DNA of 64,000 bases, taken from NCBI GenBank assembly GCA_049724395.1, contig JAUGWO010000005.1, positions 1-64,000 of the forward strand, given 5' to 3'. The position numbers and the translations under genes are program-made. Each line of letters begins with the position of its first letter. Positions within the stretch are counted from its first letter, which is position 1. The notes beneath the pieces were generated by a model. The model saw nothing but the letters and a program-made list of their open reading frames with translations. It was not told where the DNA came from and did not search any database. This document shows positions 53,426 through 62,532 of this stretch, one piece after another. The stretch is from Spongospora subterranea f. sp. subterranea (taxonomy: Eukaryota; Endomyxa: Phytomyxea; Phytomyxea; Plasmodiophorida).

Positions 53426-54052
53426 TTATATAAACCTTTCTAACGATTGGATCGATTTCCTCCCATCTGGCACCTGAGCCTGGATCCGTTTCGCCTCTTT
53501 GGCATTGCTATAGGCCGTTTTCATGCGATCTCGCTGCAGGTCGAGGCGGCGCTTCTCGAGCAGTTGCTCCAGCTGCGCCTTTGCATTCACTGGTTTCGTC
53601 ACCGAAACTGCACCGGCCGATGCTTTCTTCTTCGGGATGGCTGATATTTTAGGTGGCGCTTCAGCGGCCTCATTGAACATTGGTCGATCGACAAGATCTT
53701 CAGCCTCGTCTCTGTCCAGATATTCAATGCCCTTTTTCCGACGCAGCCGCTCCTTCCTGCGTTCCCTGAACCTCTTTGTACTCTCGCTGGCAGATTTTAC
53801 ATTCGCGAAATCCGTCTTGGCGATCCGTTCATTCGATGTGTCCTGCACGCGCCTCACGAACTGGTAAAAATTCTCGCCCAGTTTCCGAACCAGTGGATCC
53901 TTCTTTGTCGACGTAATTTTTTTACGATCGCTACGAGATTTATCACGATTAGAGGCATTTGCGATCGATTGCTTCAGCCTTCGCAACGATCTTGGCAGCT
54001 TGCCATCAGCCGACGGCGACGCATCCGGTGCCGCCCCTGATTTCTTCGCCAT
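53426..54052 (-). CDS. CCDC137-like basic nucleolar protein
   Basis: 208 aa, intronless, very basic. The N-terminal section has KLPRSLRRLKQSIANASNRD and DRKKITSTKKDP; the middle has ENFYQFVRRVQDTSNERIAK, which resembles the conserved segment of the CCDC137/YBL family (a Y-I-x-R-x-x-x-E-like phrase before a basic coil), and a basic block KRFRERRKERLRRKKG. The C-terminal coil is LEQLLEKRRLDLQRDRMKTA and ends ERFI. CCDC137 relatives act in ribosome assembly and chromosome periphery in animals. The gene lies head-to-head with the LLPH-like gene across a 100-bp gap that holds the palindromic motif. The family call is from overall pattern and is moderate. Confidence 0.58.
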   Translation of the reverse strand: MAKKSGAAPDASPSADGKLPRSLRRLKQSIANASNRDKSRSDRKKITSTKKDPLVRKLGENFYQFVRRVQDTSNERIAKTDFANVKSASESTKRFRERRKERLRRKKGIEYLDRDEAEDLVDRPMFNEAAEAPPKISAIPKKKASAGAVSVTKPVNAKAQLEQLLEKRRLDLQRDRMKTAYSNAKEAKRIQAQVPDGRKSIQSLERFI

Positions 54053-54152
54053 GATCTCTGGTCGCCGACAAAGTCCGCGACGGAGTCCGCATCACCCGAA
54101 AACGGCCCAGGAACCAAGGGAAATCGTCAATCGAAACCTGTATCGATCCGTC
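54053..54152. promoter_or_regulatory. Bidirectional promoter with palindromic element (CCDC137-like / LLPH-like)
   Basis: 100 bp between the two ATGs. It contains AGTCCGCGACGGAGTCCGC at 54072-54090, whose complement (GCGGACTCCGTCGCGGACT) shares GCGGACTCCG plus a CGGA-type second half with the element at 36271-36293 near NOM1. The position between two divergent ribosome-biogenesis-type genes suggests a common activator. Confidence 0.55.
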
Positions 54153-54439
54153 ATGGGGCGCAGTCTTAAATCGAAACGAGCGAAGCATCTGAACACCCTC
54201 AAACGTGATAAGCTATCGGTGATCATGTCGGAACGCGCCAGAAAGCACCGCGCCGAAGACGCTGAAAACGCCCACAGAAAAATCGGTTCGTTGATTTTTG
54301 CGGTTAAAAGGGGACTTTCGATATTGATCGTTTGTGTGTGTGTGTGTGTGTAGTCCCATCATCAACTGTCAATGGCCGTAACTGGAGGGAATACATCATG
54401 CATCTGAACTCCACCAACCTGGCGCCCAACAAGCTCTGA
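54153..54439 (+). CDS. LLPH/DUF2423-like small ribosome-biogenesis protein
   Basis: 72 aa. Exon 1 54153-54285 opens MGRSLKSKRAKHLNTLKRDK, the signature of the LLPH (learning-associated protein homologue)/DUF2423 family (M-x-x-S-L-x-S-K-x-K-x-x-x-x-x-x-R). It is followed by a 68-nt intron (54286-54353) whose 3' end is a TG run (TGTGTGTGTGTGTGTGTAG) and by exon 2 54354-54439 ending TNLAPNKL. The joint ATCG|TCCC gives an in-frame VPSSTVNG... The family works in pre-60S assembly and is nucleolar in animals and yeast. Length is shorter than human LLPH (129 aa) but close to fungal forms. Shares its promoter gap with the CCDC137-like gene. Confidence 0.75.
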
Positions 54440-54510
54440 GACCCGTTGAATACATTTTCCGAATTGCGATTAAATTATTCATTTATTTGGCAAAACCGTG
54501 TCATCAGCTA

Positions 54511-55530
54511 TCAAACAAGAGATCGGTCCGCTGCGAATTGCGAGACGACTCGATGGATTCCATGAACCCATTGGATGATCTCTTCTTGCGATTCAATACC
54601 GAACTGGCGCTGTTTCCCACAGGAGTCGATCTTAATCAGGTTCCCGTCGACCAGCTCAAGTTTCGCGCCGATCAGCAGAATACAGGATCTGGCAGATCCC
54701 AGCGTATACGACGCCTCGTCGTTGTAGATTTCCAGGCAGGTCTGTCTTAGAACCAGGTATCGCCTCTGATCGCGCCCGAATATGCCGAATCGCGATTTCT
54801 TGAACGCAATCCCGGTCATGAACGGGTGTAGAGAACGGTCAAAGACCGGACACATCTCGTTGGCAACCGGCAGGCGCCATTCTCTGTCGTCATCGTTCAA
54901 CACTGCCTCGACTGGAATGTGCTCAGAGACAATCTGTGGCGCAACAACCGTATCTGTTGATAGCATCATCATCGTTGAGGGCTCATTGTCGGCGATTGAT
55001 GGCGATTGACTACAGCGATTGGAATTTTGGTAATGCGGTCGGCCAATCTTGGATAATGCTAATTTCAACGCATCAATATGTTTGTTTGACGCATCGTGCG
55101 CCACATGGTTTGGATACTGGGCGGGGCATGATGTCAAGGACAACGTTTTCCTGTAATCGGTACGATTCGCGCTGCGACTGTGCCAATTCAGGGTGGGTTT
55201 CATCATCGGGCAATTCACCTCTGATCGGGCCGAGCTGCATTTGGACGGGTCGTGGTAAGGATCTCGCATGTGCGATGACAGCGTCCTGCCACGACCGTTG
55301 TCGTACGACCGCGATGGATACGTGGCGTGAGCGGATTCGAAGCCCGATAGGCAGCTCTCCTGGCTGGGTCGTTTCGCATCGCGAATATCTCGATAGGAGT
55401 TGCTACGTCTTCGCCCTCCTGGAAACACGCTGGCCCTAGTGGCGTTGTTATTGGCGTCCCATTCGTTATACCGGGTGAAGGCTAGGCCCGTTGCATCGAC
55501 GCCGTTGCTGACGGATTTGACATGTGTCAT
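54511..55530 (-). CDS. Protein with disordered N-terminus and C-terminal PH domain
   Basis: 339 aa, intronless, from ATG 55530. The first about 230 residues are Ser, Arg and Asn-rich without a fold (NNATRASVFPGGRRRSNSYR, ALKLALSKIGRPHYQNSNRC). The C-terminal 110 residues form a PH-like domain: MTGIAFKKSRFGIFGRDQRR, YLVLRQTCLEIYNDEASYTL, ILLIGAKLELVDGNLIKIDS, QFGIESQEEIIQWVHGIHRV. The strands and final amphipathic helix with conserved Trp (IIQWVHGI) fit PH. A phosphoinositide or protein-binding scaffold is probable. No similar neighbour gene. Confidence 0.72.
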   Translation of the reverse strand: MTHVKSVSNGVDATGLAFTRYNEWDANNNATRASVFPGGRRRSNSYRDIRDAKRPSQESCLSGFESAHATYPSRSYDNGRGRTLSSHMRDPYHDPSKCSSARSEVNCPMMKPTLNWHSRSANRTDYRKTLSLTSCPAQYPNHVAHDASNKHIDALKLALSKIGRPHYQNSNRCSQSPSIADNEPSTMMMLSTDTVVAPQIVSEHIPVEAVLNDDDREWRLPVANEMCPVFDRSLHPFMTGIAFKKSRFGIFGRDQRRYLVLRQTCLEIYNDEASYTLGSARSCILLIGAKLELVDGNLIKIDSCGKQRQFGIESQEEIIQWVHGIHRVVSQFAADRSLV

Positions 55531-56459
55531 AAATTAAATAGCCAGAACAATGTTAGAAATATGGGCCAATTGCTCTGGCGTTCGACGATCCAATTTGAGT
55601 CACTCAGCCCTGGTTTCGACCATGAGTCATCAGATTCTTCAGTAAGGACAAATCGCTAAGCCACATAAAGAACAAATACCTCAAGTGTTGCTTACTAGTC
55701 CAGCAGTTCCAGGAACAGGATTCCGAAACCAGCGAAATGATGGGCTACCACTGAAAAATCGTTAGCAAAAATTGGCATAAAAAACGCAAAACAGGCGAGT
55801 TGGGATCAATGCAAAACGAGTAGATCATGTGCGGAGAGGCTGAAAACGAAATATCAAACACGATCGCTTACAGCGTCAAGGCGGCGTCCAGTGGGATTGG
55901 AAAATGCAATTCTTTAAAGCTCGCCTTATGGCAGGCGTTGATGGTTGAATGAACCGTTGGTTGCCGCATCGATGATCGGATATTCACCATCTCCAACCTC
56001 AATGGTGGATTCCTAATCACCTTGAGTTCGCCTTGCTGGGCTGGGATGGACTACCAGCGACGACACGGTTGACGGCTTCAGGTCCTGCTCTGCCGTCCCT
56101 CCAAATCCTAACGGATGCAAGCGATGGAGCAAAACTCGACTTCCGAAGTACAGGCGGCAATGAACTGTACCGAAGGTCGGGTGATGACGAAGCTAAACAC
56201 CTTATCAATGTTGGCATATCGTTATTCGCTGCATTGTTTCACCAATGGTGGCGAAGTCTTTACAAAACGGGATGAGGGCAAGGAATCGCATAAGTGATTG
56301 CGCTCAACACCTTGGTGTTAGGTCTGTGGTACCCATATCAACGATAGGGCCAGAAGGTGGGGAGCACCTTCCGGACAAACAATCATAAGTTCATGAAAAG
56401 GAACTTCGCAAAACGTTGCTCAACCAGTCTGATCCGACTCAATGGTTGGGTGAATTTGG
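55531..56459. other. Intergenic, no gene recognised
   Basis: Short frames only. Right end is the outer flank of duplicated block B1. A few frames near 56017-56297 on both strands lack any recognised domain. Confidence 0.4.
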
Positions 56460-57185
56460 TGGAGCCAGGACTCAATAAAACCCCCAAAACCGATTGGGAC
56501 ACAGAGGAGGAAATTCCATACGGAATACCATTGTGCCAGAACACGTGGATTCCTTACAGACCAGTTGATCTTTTTATCGAAATTGTCCCGTCGTTGACAC
56601 TTTTGCTAAATGAGATTGCCTTCCTTGAACTTTTAGAGCGGGTTATGTTCTCGGAACATGGACACGGGTTTATAACGCGGTCGTCAAACGTATCAGATGT
56701 GGGCGGCGATACCAAAGACGATACGCTAGTCCGTTCTTAACCACAACTCTGGACGCTTCCGTGCTGCTGGCAACAAAGGCAATTTCTGAACGACAATTGT
56801 GAACGTAGAAAAACGTCGAGCAATACTTTTGTATTTTCACAAACGGCGCTAGGACGGTCGAAATACGATCTGGTGTATTTGACCTTCGTGCACGATGTAT
56901 TCATCCCGTTGTGTGAGAATTGGCGTCGGCAGGGTCTGTCTATACTTGATCCATTTTGACGCCTCGTACTTGCAATGTGCTTCATTGAGTCTTGAGCAAA
57001 CACCTTGCAGAGGGAATGGACAGCGACAAACACCCCAATCGTTAGCGAACGCGGCCACAATCGCGAGCACATCGTCTGGTAGTTGGACAATCATGTTTGG
57101 GAGATCAATAAGACAATGACCAGCCAGGGTTCAGTTCTGCCTTTGACTGTTTACAGAAATAATGGCCGACCCATGGCCCATGAGA
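56460..57185. repeat. Duplicated block B1, inverted copy of 42050-42800
   Basis: Reverse complement of block A1. It holds an F-box-like gene on minus and the F-box-3'-derived chimera tail on plus. The tail text (GNSIRNT-like in A1, here GIPLCQNTWIPYRPVDLF) is diverged between the copies. The copy ends near the phrase GATCATCGGTCGACATGAAA at 57184-57203, which corresponds to the promoter-side motif in A1. Confidence 0.85.
56849..57094 (-). CDS. Small F-box-like protein, copy 3
   Basis: 81 codons, MIVQLPDDVLAIVAAFANDW then CPFPLQGVCSRLNEAH, almost identical to copy 1 at 42137 (one residue differs at position 3; a second change near position 69). Same F-box-like pattern, no further domain. The inverted duplication of this gene is recent. 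Confidence 0.55.
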   Translation of the reverse strand: MIVQLPDDVLAIVAAFANDWGVCRCPFPLQGVCSRLNEAHCKYEASKWIKYRQTLPTPILTQRDEYIVHEGQIHQIVFRPS

Positions 57186-57358
57186 TCATCGGTCGACATG
57201 AAACGACTTACCGTAGACCACGGAATAAGACCACAGGATTTTTTCCCATTTGAGGGTCAAACTTCTGTAGTCAAAAAGTGAAATGTGGTGACAATGTGGA
57301 GTCGAAAAATCTGAGATAGACAGTATCAATTTCACAAAAAAAAAATTAGACTTCAATG

Positions 57359-57547
57359 AACCACAAAACAATCCGCTTTAACAACCCAGACCTTCTCGAA
57401 GCTGCTTGTAACCAAGTTGATTTCCAGGATAGACTGGAGCCATTCAAACTGACGAGACAACAGCATGAATTGTTCTCGAATCATCCGAGGATTTACAAGA
57501 AGACGCGTATCGATGCACAAAAACTGCTTGTGGCCAAGGGAAAATAG
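57359..57547 (+). mobile_element. hAT C-terminal fragment inside block B2
   Basis: Copy of the end of the hAT remnant at 45430-45664, in reverse orientation: NNPDLLEAACNQVDFQDRLE and HPRIYKKTRIDAQKLLVAKG. About 60 bp between the CAATCCG and the CAACAACCCAGACC phrases of the other copy are missing here. Not an independent insertion: it was carried along with the duplicated block. Confidence 0.8.
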
Positions 57548-58148
57548 GCTCGCCGTGCAGCCTTTGATCTACAGCCACCCAACAAAACTCGGCGACTCGA
57601 CAGTCGCTGGCGCTACTACTACGTTACCGTCATTGTGCCGTTACGTCACGGGTCGAACACATTATCAAGAAGATAAAAGCGCAAAACTCGAAACAAAATG
57701 GAGTACAGACAAGAGGACATTTGGTTATAGTATGTATGGATATCCAGTTCAAATCCATTTACACCGTGTAGAATCATTGGGTGTATATCTGCTTCGTGCA
57801 TAATTGCACCTGATATCAACAGAAGGCGGCGAACGACATTGGTGTTCGAAGCTGGAGGGTCGGATGGAGCAGGGCATGGGGACAATAGTTCAAAATGCCC
57901 TTGAGCGAACACAAATATCTATTGCCCGGGCACAAACGCCATTACGATTGAACACGAGGACAAGACCATTGTTTAAAGACAACCTGACTTTGAATATCAA
58001 TAGACATGGGCATGTCCTGTTAGTTGTAACAACTGTCATTCGCTGGTAACACTGGGTGTGATATGTTGGAGTGACCCGTAACCAGACTGTTACCAGTGTA
58101 GATGATCATTGTAACGGGATAAGACACTCTGTTATATCATCACCAGTC

Positions 58149-58740
58149 AATGACAATATCATCGTCATTATCATCACAAGATCATATTCACCTATGTCGT
58201 GGCTTTGCAACTCAGACCGACCAGATTCCGCTGATGTCCATGCACCGCTGCCCTGCTCGGCATTATTGCTAATGTGACACCATTTGGTTTCGAATCTGCT
58301 TACAGTTGAGCATGCTTGCATCCATCATGTCTATGATTGCTGATTAGTTACTGAATTTTGTGGTCAGTCATCATTCGGTAAAACCCAGGCTTCTATTACC
58401 ATCGTCTCAACGGGTTAAAAAGACCCTGCCGACGATAATTCTAACACAACAAAAAGAGTATATTGTGTACCAACGTCAAAGTCACCAGATCGTCATTCGA
58501 CCTGAACAAAACATGTTCGACCCAAACCTTTTGGGAAACAGGAGAGGAAATTCCTTACTGACACCATTATGCCAGATCACATTGCTTCCCACAAACCAGC
58601 TGATTGTTTTATCGAGGTTGGCTCCTCGTTGGCAAAGATGTTGCCTCCTTGAGGTTTTAGCGAGACTATCTTCTCGAAACTGGTTCCAATTCCCATATTA
58701 GTTCAAAGGGTAGAAGGATTGGTTTAAAAGGGGTTTCTCC
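58149..58740 (+). pseudogene. RAD51B 5'::F-box 3' chimera, copy 3
   Basis: Starts with a RAD51B-exon-1-like frame from ATG 58149 (MTISSSLSSQDHIHLCRGFA, compare MTISSSLLSQDDIQLCRRYA in RAD51B), then a diverged piece, the exon-2-like start near 58313-58333 (GCTTGCATCCATCATGTC), and after the decayed Walker A region (SFGKTQ-like) a switch near 58410 to the F-box 3' part (TLPTIILTQQKEYIVYQRQS) that runs to about 58700. The frame contains stops in the RAD51B part. Confidence 0.72.
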
Positions 58741-59006
58741 TCTTTGTTTTTATCACGCAATCCATTTCACGTGAATCGCATGAGATTGCTCATAATTCCT
58801 GAGCTTACCCGAATTGCAAAATTGGCCTATAATTTGACCGCCGATATCAAAGTCGTTGCGCTAGTTCCTTCTTATTCATAACTCTGGAATCTTCGTGCCA
58901 CTGGCAACAGAGGAACTTGTTCCCCAGTCATTGACCTCAGACTGAAATACATCTCTCAATAACAACTGTGAGCGTAAAAAAACATTGAGCAAAACTTTAT
59001 AGTTTG

Positions 59007-59264
59007 TCACAAACGACGCCCTGACGGTCGAAAGACGATCTGGTGCTTTTCGCATTGGTACACGATTAACTCATCCCGTTGTGTCAGAATTATCTTCCTC
59101 AGGGTCTTACTATTCTTGATCCATTTTGACGTCTCGTACTGGAGGTGTGCTTTGTTAAGTCTTGAGCAAACACCTTGCAGAGGGAAAGGACATTCGCTAT
59201 CTCCCCAATCGTTGACGAACGCGGCCACAATCGCGAGCACACTGTCTGGTACTTGGTCAATCAT
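59007..59264 (-). CDS. Small F-box-like protein, copy 4
   Basis: 85 codons, same protein sequence as copy 2 at 43699 (inverted block B2): MIDQVPDSVLAIVAAFVNDW and the CPFPLQGVCSRLNKAH second helix. Head-to-head with chimera copy 4 across the 59.3-59.9 kb spacer. Confidence 0.55.
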   Translation of the reverse strand: MIDQVPDSVLAIVAAFVNDWGDSECPFPLQGVCSRLNKAHLQYETSKWIKNSKTLRKIILTQRDELIVYQCEKHQIVFRPSGRRL

Positions 59265-59841
59265 GTTGAGGATCAATAAAACAATGACCACCACAGGTAT
59301 CAGTTCTGCCTTTGCCTGTTTACTCAAATAACGACCGACCCATAAGATTATCGGTCGACATTCAACGACTTAGTGGGCTGAGTTGATTGGCCGATTTGCC
59401 ACAAGTTGTTTGTGTGATATAGGTATATCGGTTCCTAAATATCGTTTAGGGGCATCAGTTCAACAGTACAATCGTACCAGATTTCAAGAAGAGAAGGCGG
59501 AGAATTATATTGGTGTTCGAACGCTGGAGGAACGGATGGAACGGAGCGCGGTAGGGAAGGCAATGATTCGAGATGCCTTTTTTTTCAAAGAGGAACCCCT
59601 GACGTGAGCGAACACAAATTCGGATCGCCCGGATAAGTAGAATAAATCTGTCTATCCATACCCTCTCACGAACAACGAATCATTGTTGAAAAGACAATCT
59701 GGCTTTAAAGAGCACAAAAAAACGTGTCCTGTTAGTTGTAACAACAGTTACTCCAGGTGACGATTGTGTCTCACATACATACGGAATCAGTGTCGAGGAT
59801 TAATGTAACGGAATACAACAGTCTGTAACATCATCGTGACC

Positions 59842-60290
59842 ATATCATCGTCATTATCATCACAGGATGATATTCAGCTTGTCGTCGCTTTGCATTTCTG
59901 ATCGACCAGATTGACAAGACCGCTGCTTTCCATGGGCTCGTCGCAACTAAGCCTGGGTATATTTCTATCCTCCCTAGCCATGCTCGCATCCAACATGCCT
60001 GTAATTGCTGTTCTGGTTACTGAATTATGTGGTCAATTATCATTCGGTAAAACCCAGGCCTGGTTATTTTCGCCGTTGACGATTTCGTCTTCACAGGTTA
60101 AACAGACCCTGCAGACGCTAATTCTCACACAACAAGAAGAATACATTGTGTACCAACGCCAAAGGAATCGTATAGTCTTTCGACTTTCACGAAACCTTTT
60201 GGGACACATGAGAGGAAATTTTTACGGAACACCGTTGTCCCAGGCCACGTCGCTTTCTCACAACCCAGCTGACTGTTTTTATTGAAGGTT
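59842..60290 (+). pseudogene. RAD51B 5'::F-box 3' chimera, copy 4, with open chimeric ORF
   Basis: The RAD51B-exon-1-like part starts near 59842 but has a changed start (GTG) and a stop. From about 59911 a 124-codon frame is open and includes MLASNMPVIAVLVTELCGQ, a P-loop GQLSFGKTQ (G-x4-G-K-T kept, compare GQSSSGKTQ in RAD51B), then switches near 60100 to TLQTLILTQQEEYIVYQRQR and ends NPADCFY at 60285. It lacks Walker B and everything else of the recombinase. It may be a dead fragment or a small new gene. Confidence 0.7.
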
Positions 60291-60402
60291 TCTCCTCGTT
60301 GGCATTTAGATGAAAAAAGTTGCTTCCTCTCGAGAGGCCGCCTTCTCGAGACTAATTCGTATTAGTTCTAAAGGTTGAAGCGAGCAGAACTTTATTGTTT
60401 TT

Positions 60403-60657
60403 TCACAAACGTCGGCCTGACGGCCGAAAGATGATCTGGTGCCTTTGGCGTTGGTACTCGATAACGCCTCCCGTTGTGTGAAAATTTGCGTCGTGTTTCT
60501 TTCTATACTTGATCCATTTTGACGTCTCGTACTTGCAGTGTGCTTTATTGAGTCTTGAGCAAACACCTTGCAGTGGGAAAGGACAGCGGCTATCTCGCCA
60601 ATCGTTGGCGAACGGGGCCACAATCGCGAGCACATCGTCTGATAATTGGTCAATCAT
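60403..60657 (-). CDS. Small F-box-like protein, copy 5, divergent from RAD51B
   Basis: About 84 codons from ATG 60657: MIDQLSDDVLAIVAPFANDW, CPFPLQGVCSRLNKAHCKYE, with end RPSGRRL. This copy sits in what looks like the ancestral arrangement: F-box-like gene on minus, spacer, intact RAD51B on plus. Its F-box sequence is the most diverged of the five. The promoter-side phrase GATGATCGGTCGACATTCAA is at 60744-60763. Confidence 0.55.
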   Translation of the reverse strand: MIDQLSDDVLAIVAPFANDWRDSRCPFPLQGVCSRLNKAHCKYETSKWIKYRKKHDANFHTTGGVIEYQRQRHQIIFRPSGRRL

Positions 60658-61291
60658 GTTTGGGATCAATAAGACAATGCCCAACCATGTATCAATTTTT
60701 TTTTGACGGTTTACTCAAATAAGGGCCGACCCATGACCCATGAGATGATCGGTCGACATTCAACAACTTACTTGGCTGAGTGCCACAAGATGTGTGTGCA
60801 AGCTTTATATATATTCCGGCCCATAGTATTGTTTTATGGATATTAGGTCAACAGATAGGTATCCGTTACCGTCATGGTGCCGTTACATCATTTGAGTCGA
60901 AGACGTGATCAAACGGTAACAGGGCAAACCTGGGTGTTTAATCGTGCATGATTGCACCAGATATTAAATATAAAGGGAGAAGAACGATATAGTGTTCGAA
61001 AGCTGGAGAAACGGATGGAACAGGGCGCGCAGGCAATATTTTGAAATGCCGGGGTAGTATATAGTCTATCCGCCCGTACATTAAAACAGTTTTACACGCT
61101 ATTTCCAGTTTGCACACGAAAACAAAGCCAAGGCTGAAAAGGTAACTTGGCTTGGCAAAAAAAAACAAGGCATGTGGTGTTAGCAGTAAAAACAGTAACT
61201 CCAGGTGACGCTGGGTCTCACATACCTATGAGAGGAGGCCGTAATCTGTGTCGAGGATTAATGTAATCGGATAAGACCCCCTGTTATCATC
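60658..61291. promoter_or_regulatory. Divergent intergenic region between F-box gene and RAD51B (template of the duplicated spacers)
   Basis: 634 bp. Homologous pieces recur in the spacers at 43.1-43.6, 44.8-45.4, 57.6-58.1 and 59.3-59.8 kb, including the GTCGACCGAT-type motif near the F-box start and a phrase CACCTGGAGTAACTGTTGTTACAACTAACAGG-like (split here by substitutions) toward RAD51B. It presumably holds both promoters; no individual factor site is identified. Confidence 0.5.
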
Positions 61292-62447
61292 ATGACCATA
61301 TCATCGTCATTATTATCACAGGATGATATTCAGTTATGTCGCCGCTATGCAATTCAGCCAGACCAAATTGACAAGGCCGCTGCTTTCCACGCGCCGACGC
61401 CCTGCTCGGCATTATCGCTCATGCGAAAGGGCTCGTCTCAACCAGTATGGATTGCGTTATGGCTTCTCGCCGGGGTTTGTTTCGATTCTGCCTAGGTCAT
61501 GCTCGCATCCAACATGCCTGTAATTGCTGGACTAGTCACCGAATTATGTGGTCAATCATCGTCTGGTAAAACCCAAGCTTGTCTTACCATCGCCGTTGAC
61601 ATTTTCGTGGCAACTGGTAAACGGGTAATATATATTGACAGCGAATTGAGCTTTTCAGCAGTTAGGTACGTTTTTGTCTACAGGAATAATTTCTGCTGAG
61701 AGCCGTGAATTAGATTACTCCAGATTGGAGCTGCTCGATATCCCGAAAAACTGCAATGTCCAAGCAAATTGACTGAATTATCATCATCTATTATAGTAAT
61801 CCAATCAATGGACCCCGCCAAGGTTATGGACATGTATGTGATGACGTTTTCCGCGACTCTTTTTTCATATCATCGCAGTCTGAAGAGACTGGAAGAGGAC
61901 GTTGTGAAACATAATGTTGGCGCTATCATAATCGATTCAATACCTGCCATCTGTCGGTCGGATGCGTGGGAACATCAACAGAAATACGAATACCTGGGCA
62001 ATTTGGCAATGCAGATCAAATACGTTGCTGGTACGTATAATATTTTATGTGTGACCACTAATCAGGTAGAACTCGTTTTACATTGTCACTATCCATACAA
62101 ACGCCGTCTGTCAAAAGGTGAACGAACAGTTTCGTTATGAAGCTGGCCATGCAACTCCCGGAAGCACTACTTTTCCTGCACTTGGTTCGTAATGTTGCGA
62201 CATGACGGTGGGTTTATCCAAGATTCTGAGGAGAGTCGTCAGGATTGCAGTGGAACCACTCCGCCAATGTGCGATATCTTCTCAGCTTTGACGTTCATTG
62301 TCAGAGGGTTGTATCTATTCTCAAATCCCCGTTCTCCAATTCCATCACAGTGCCATTCCAGGTGCTGGCATCATCACTCTATTTGCTCTGTTGATAACTT
62401 ACGCTGTTCAGATTACAGAATCCGGGTTTATTGCCGTTCCATGTTAA
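61292..62447 (+). CDS. RAD51B: RAD51B-like RecA-family recombination paralog
   Basis: DNA-repair ATPase of the RAD51 paralog complex (with RAD51C/RAD51D), helping RAD51 filament formation in homologous recombination. Six exons: 61292-61444, 61496-61665, 61714-62065, 62118-62184, 62243-62361, 62412-62447; introns 48-58 nt, all GT-AG. They sum to 897 nt, 298 aa, with one continuous frame. N-terminus MTISSSLLSQDDIQLCRRYA; Walker A GQSSSGKTQ; RVIYIDSELSFSAVRLLQIG (compare human VVYIDTESAFSAERLVEI); Walker B-like VGAIIIDSIPAI; LCVTTNQVNEQF; ALGLQWNHSANVRYLLSFD (compare ALGNTWSHSVNTRLIL); end ITESGFIAVPC. Shorter than human RAD51B (about 350-384 aa), mainly in the N-terminal HhH region. Intron 1 is 51 nt and in phase but holds a TAG, so its retention would truncate the protein. 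Confidence 0.88.
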
Positions 62448-62532
62448 CAATGTTCCGCCACTCCCGTGTCCCGCGGTATTCCTTCAGCGGAGAAGGTGTT
62501 GGACTCGTAATAAACTCTGTGGAATTGGGCTT

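Larger units (their letters stand above)
57359..60005. repeat. Duplicated block B2, inverted copy of 42955-45664
   Basis: Reverse complement of A2. From the left: a hAT transposase fragment (57359-57547) with a deletion of about 60 bp relative to the A2 copy, spacer, chimera copy 3 (plus), F-box copy 4 (minus), spacer, start of chimera copy 4. The high identity ends near 60005, after which the chimera tails differ strongly. Confidence 0.88.

Noticed and set aside
54335-54353. TG dinucleotide run as a microsatellite of its own
   Set aside because: It forms the 3' end of the LLPH-like intron directly before the AG; noted there instead.
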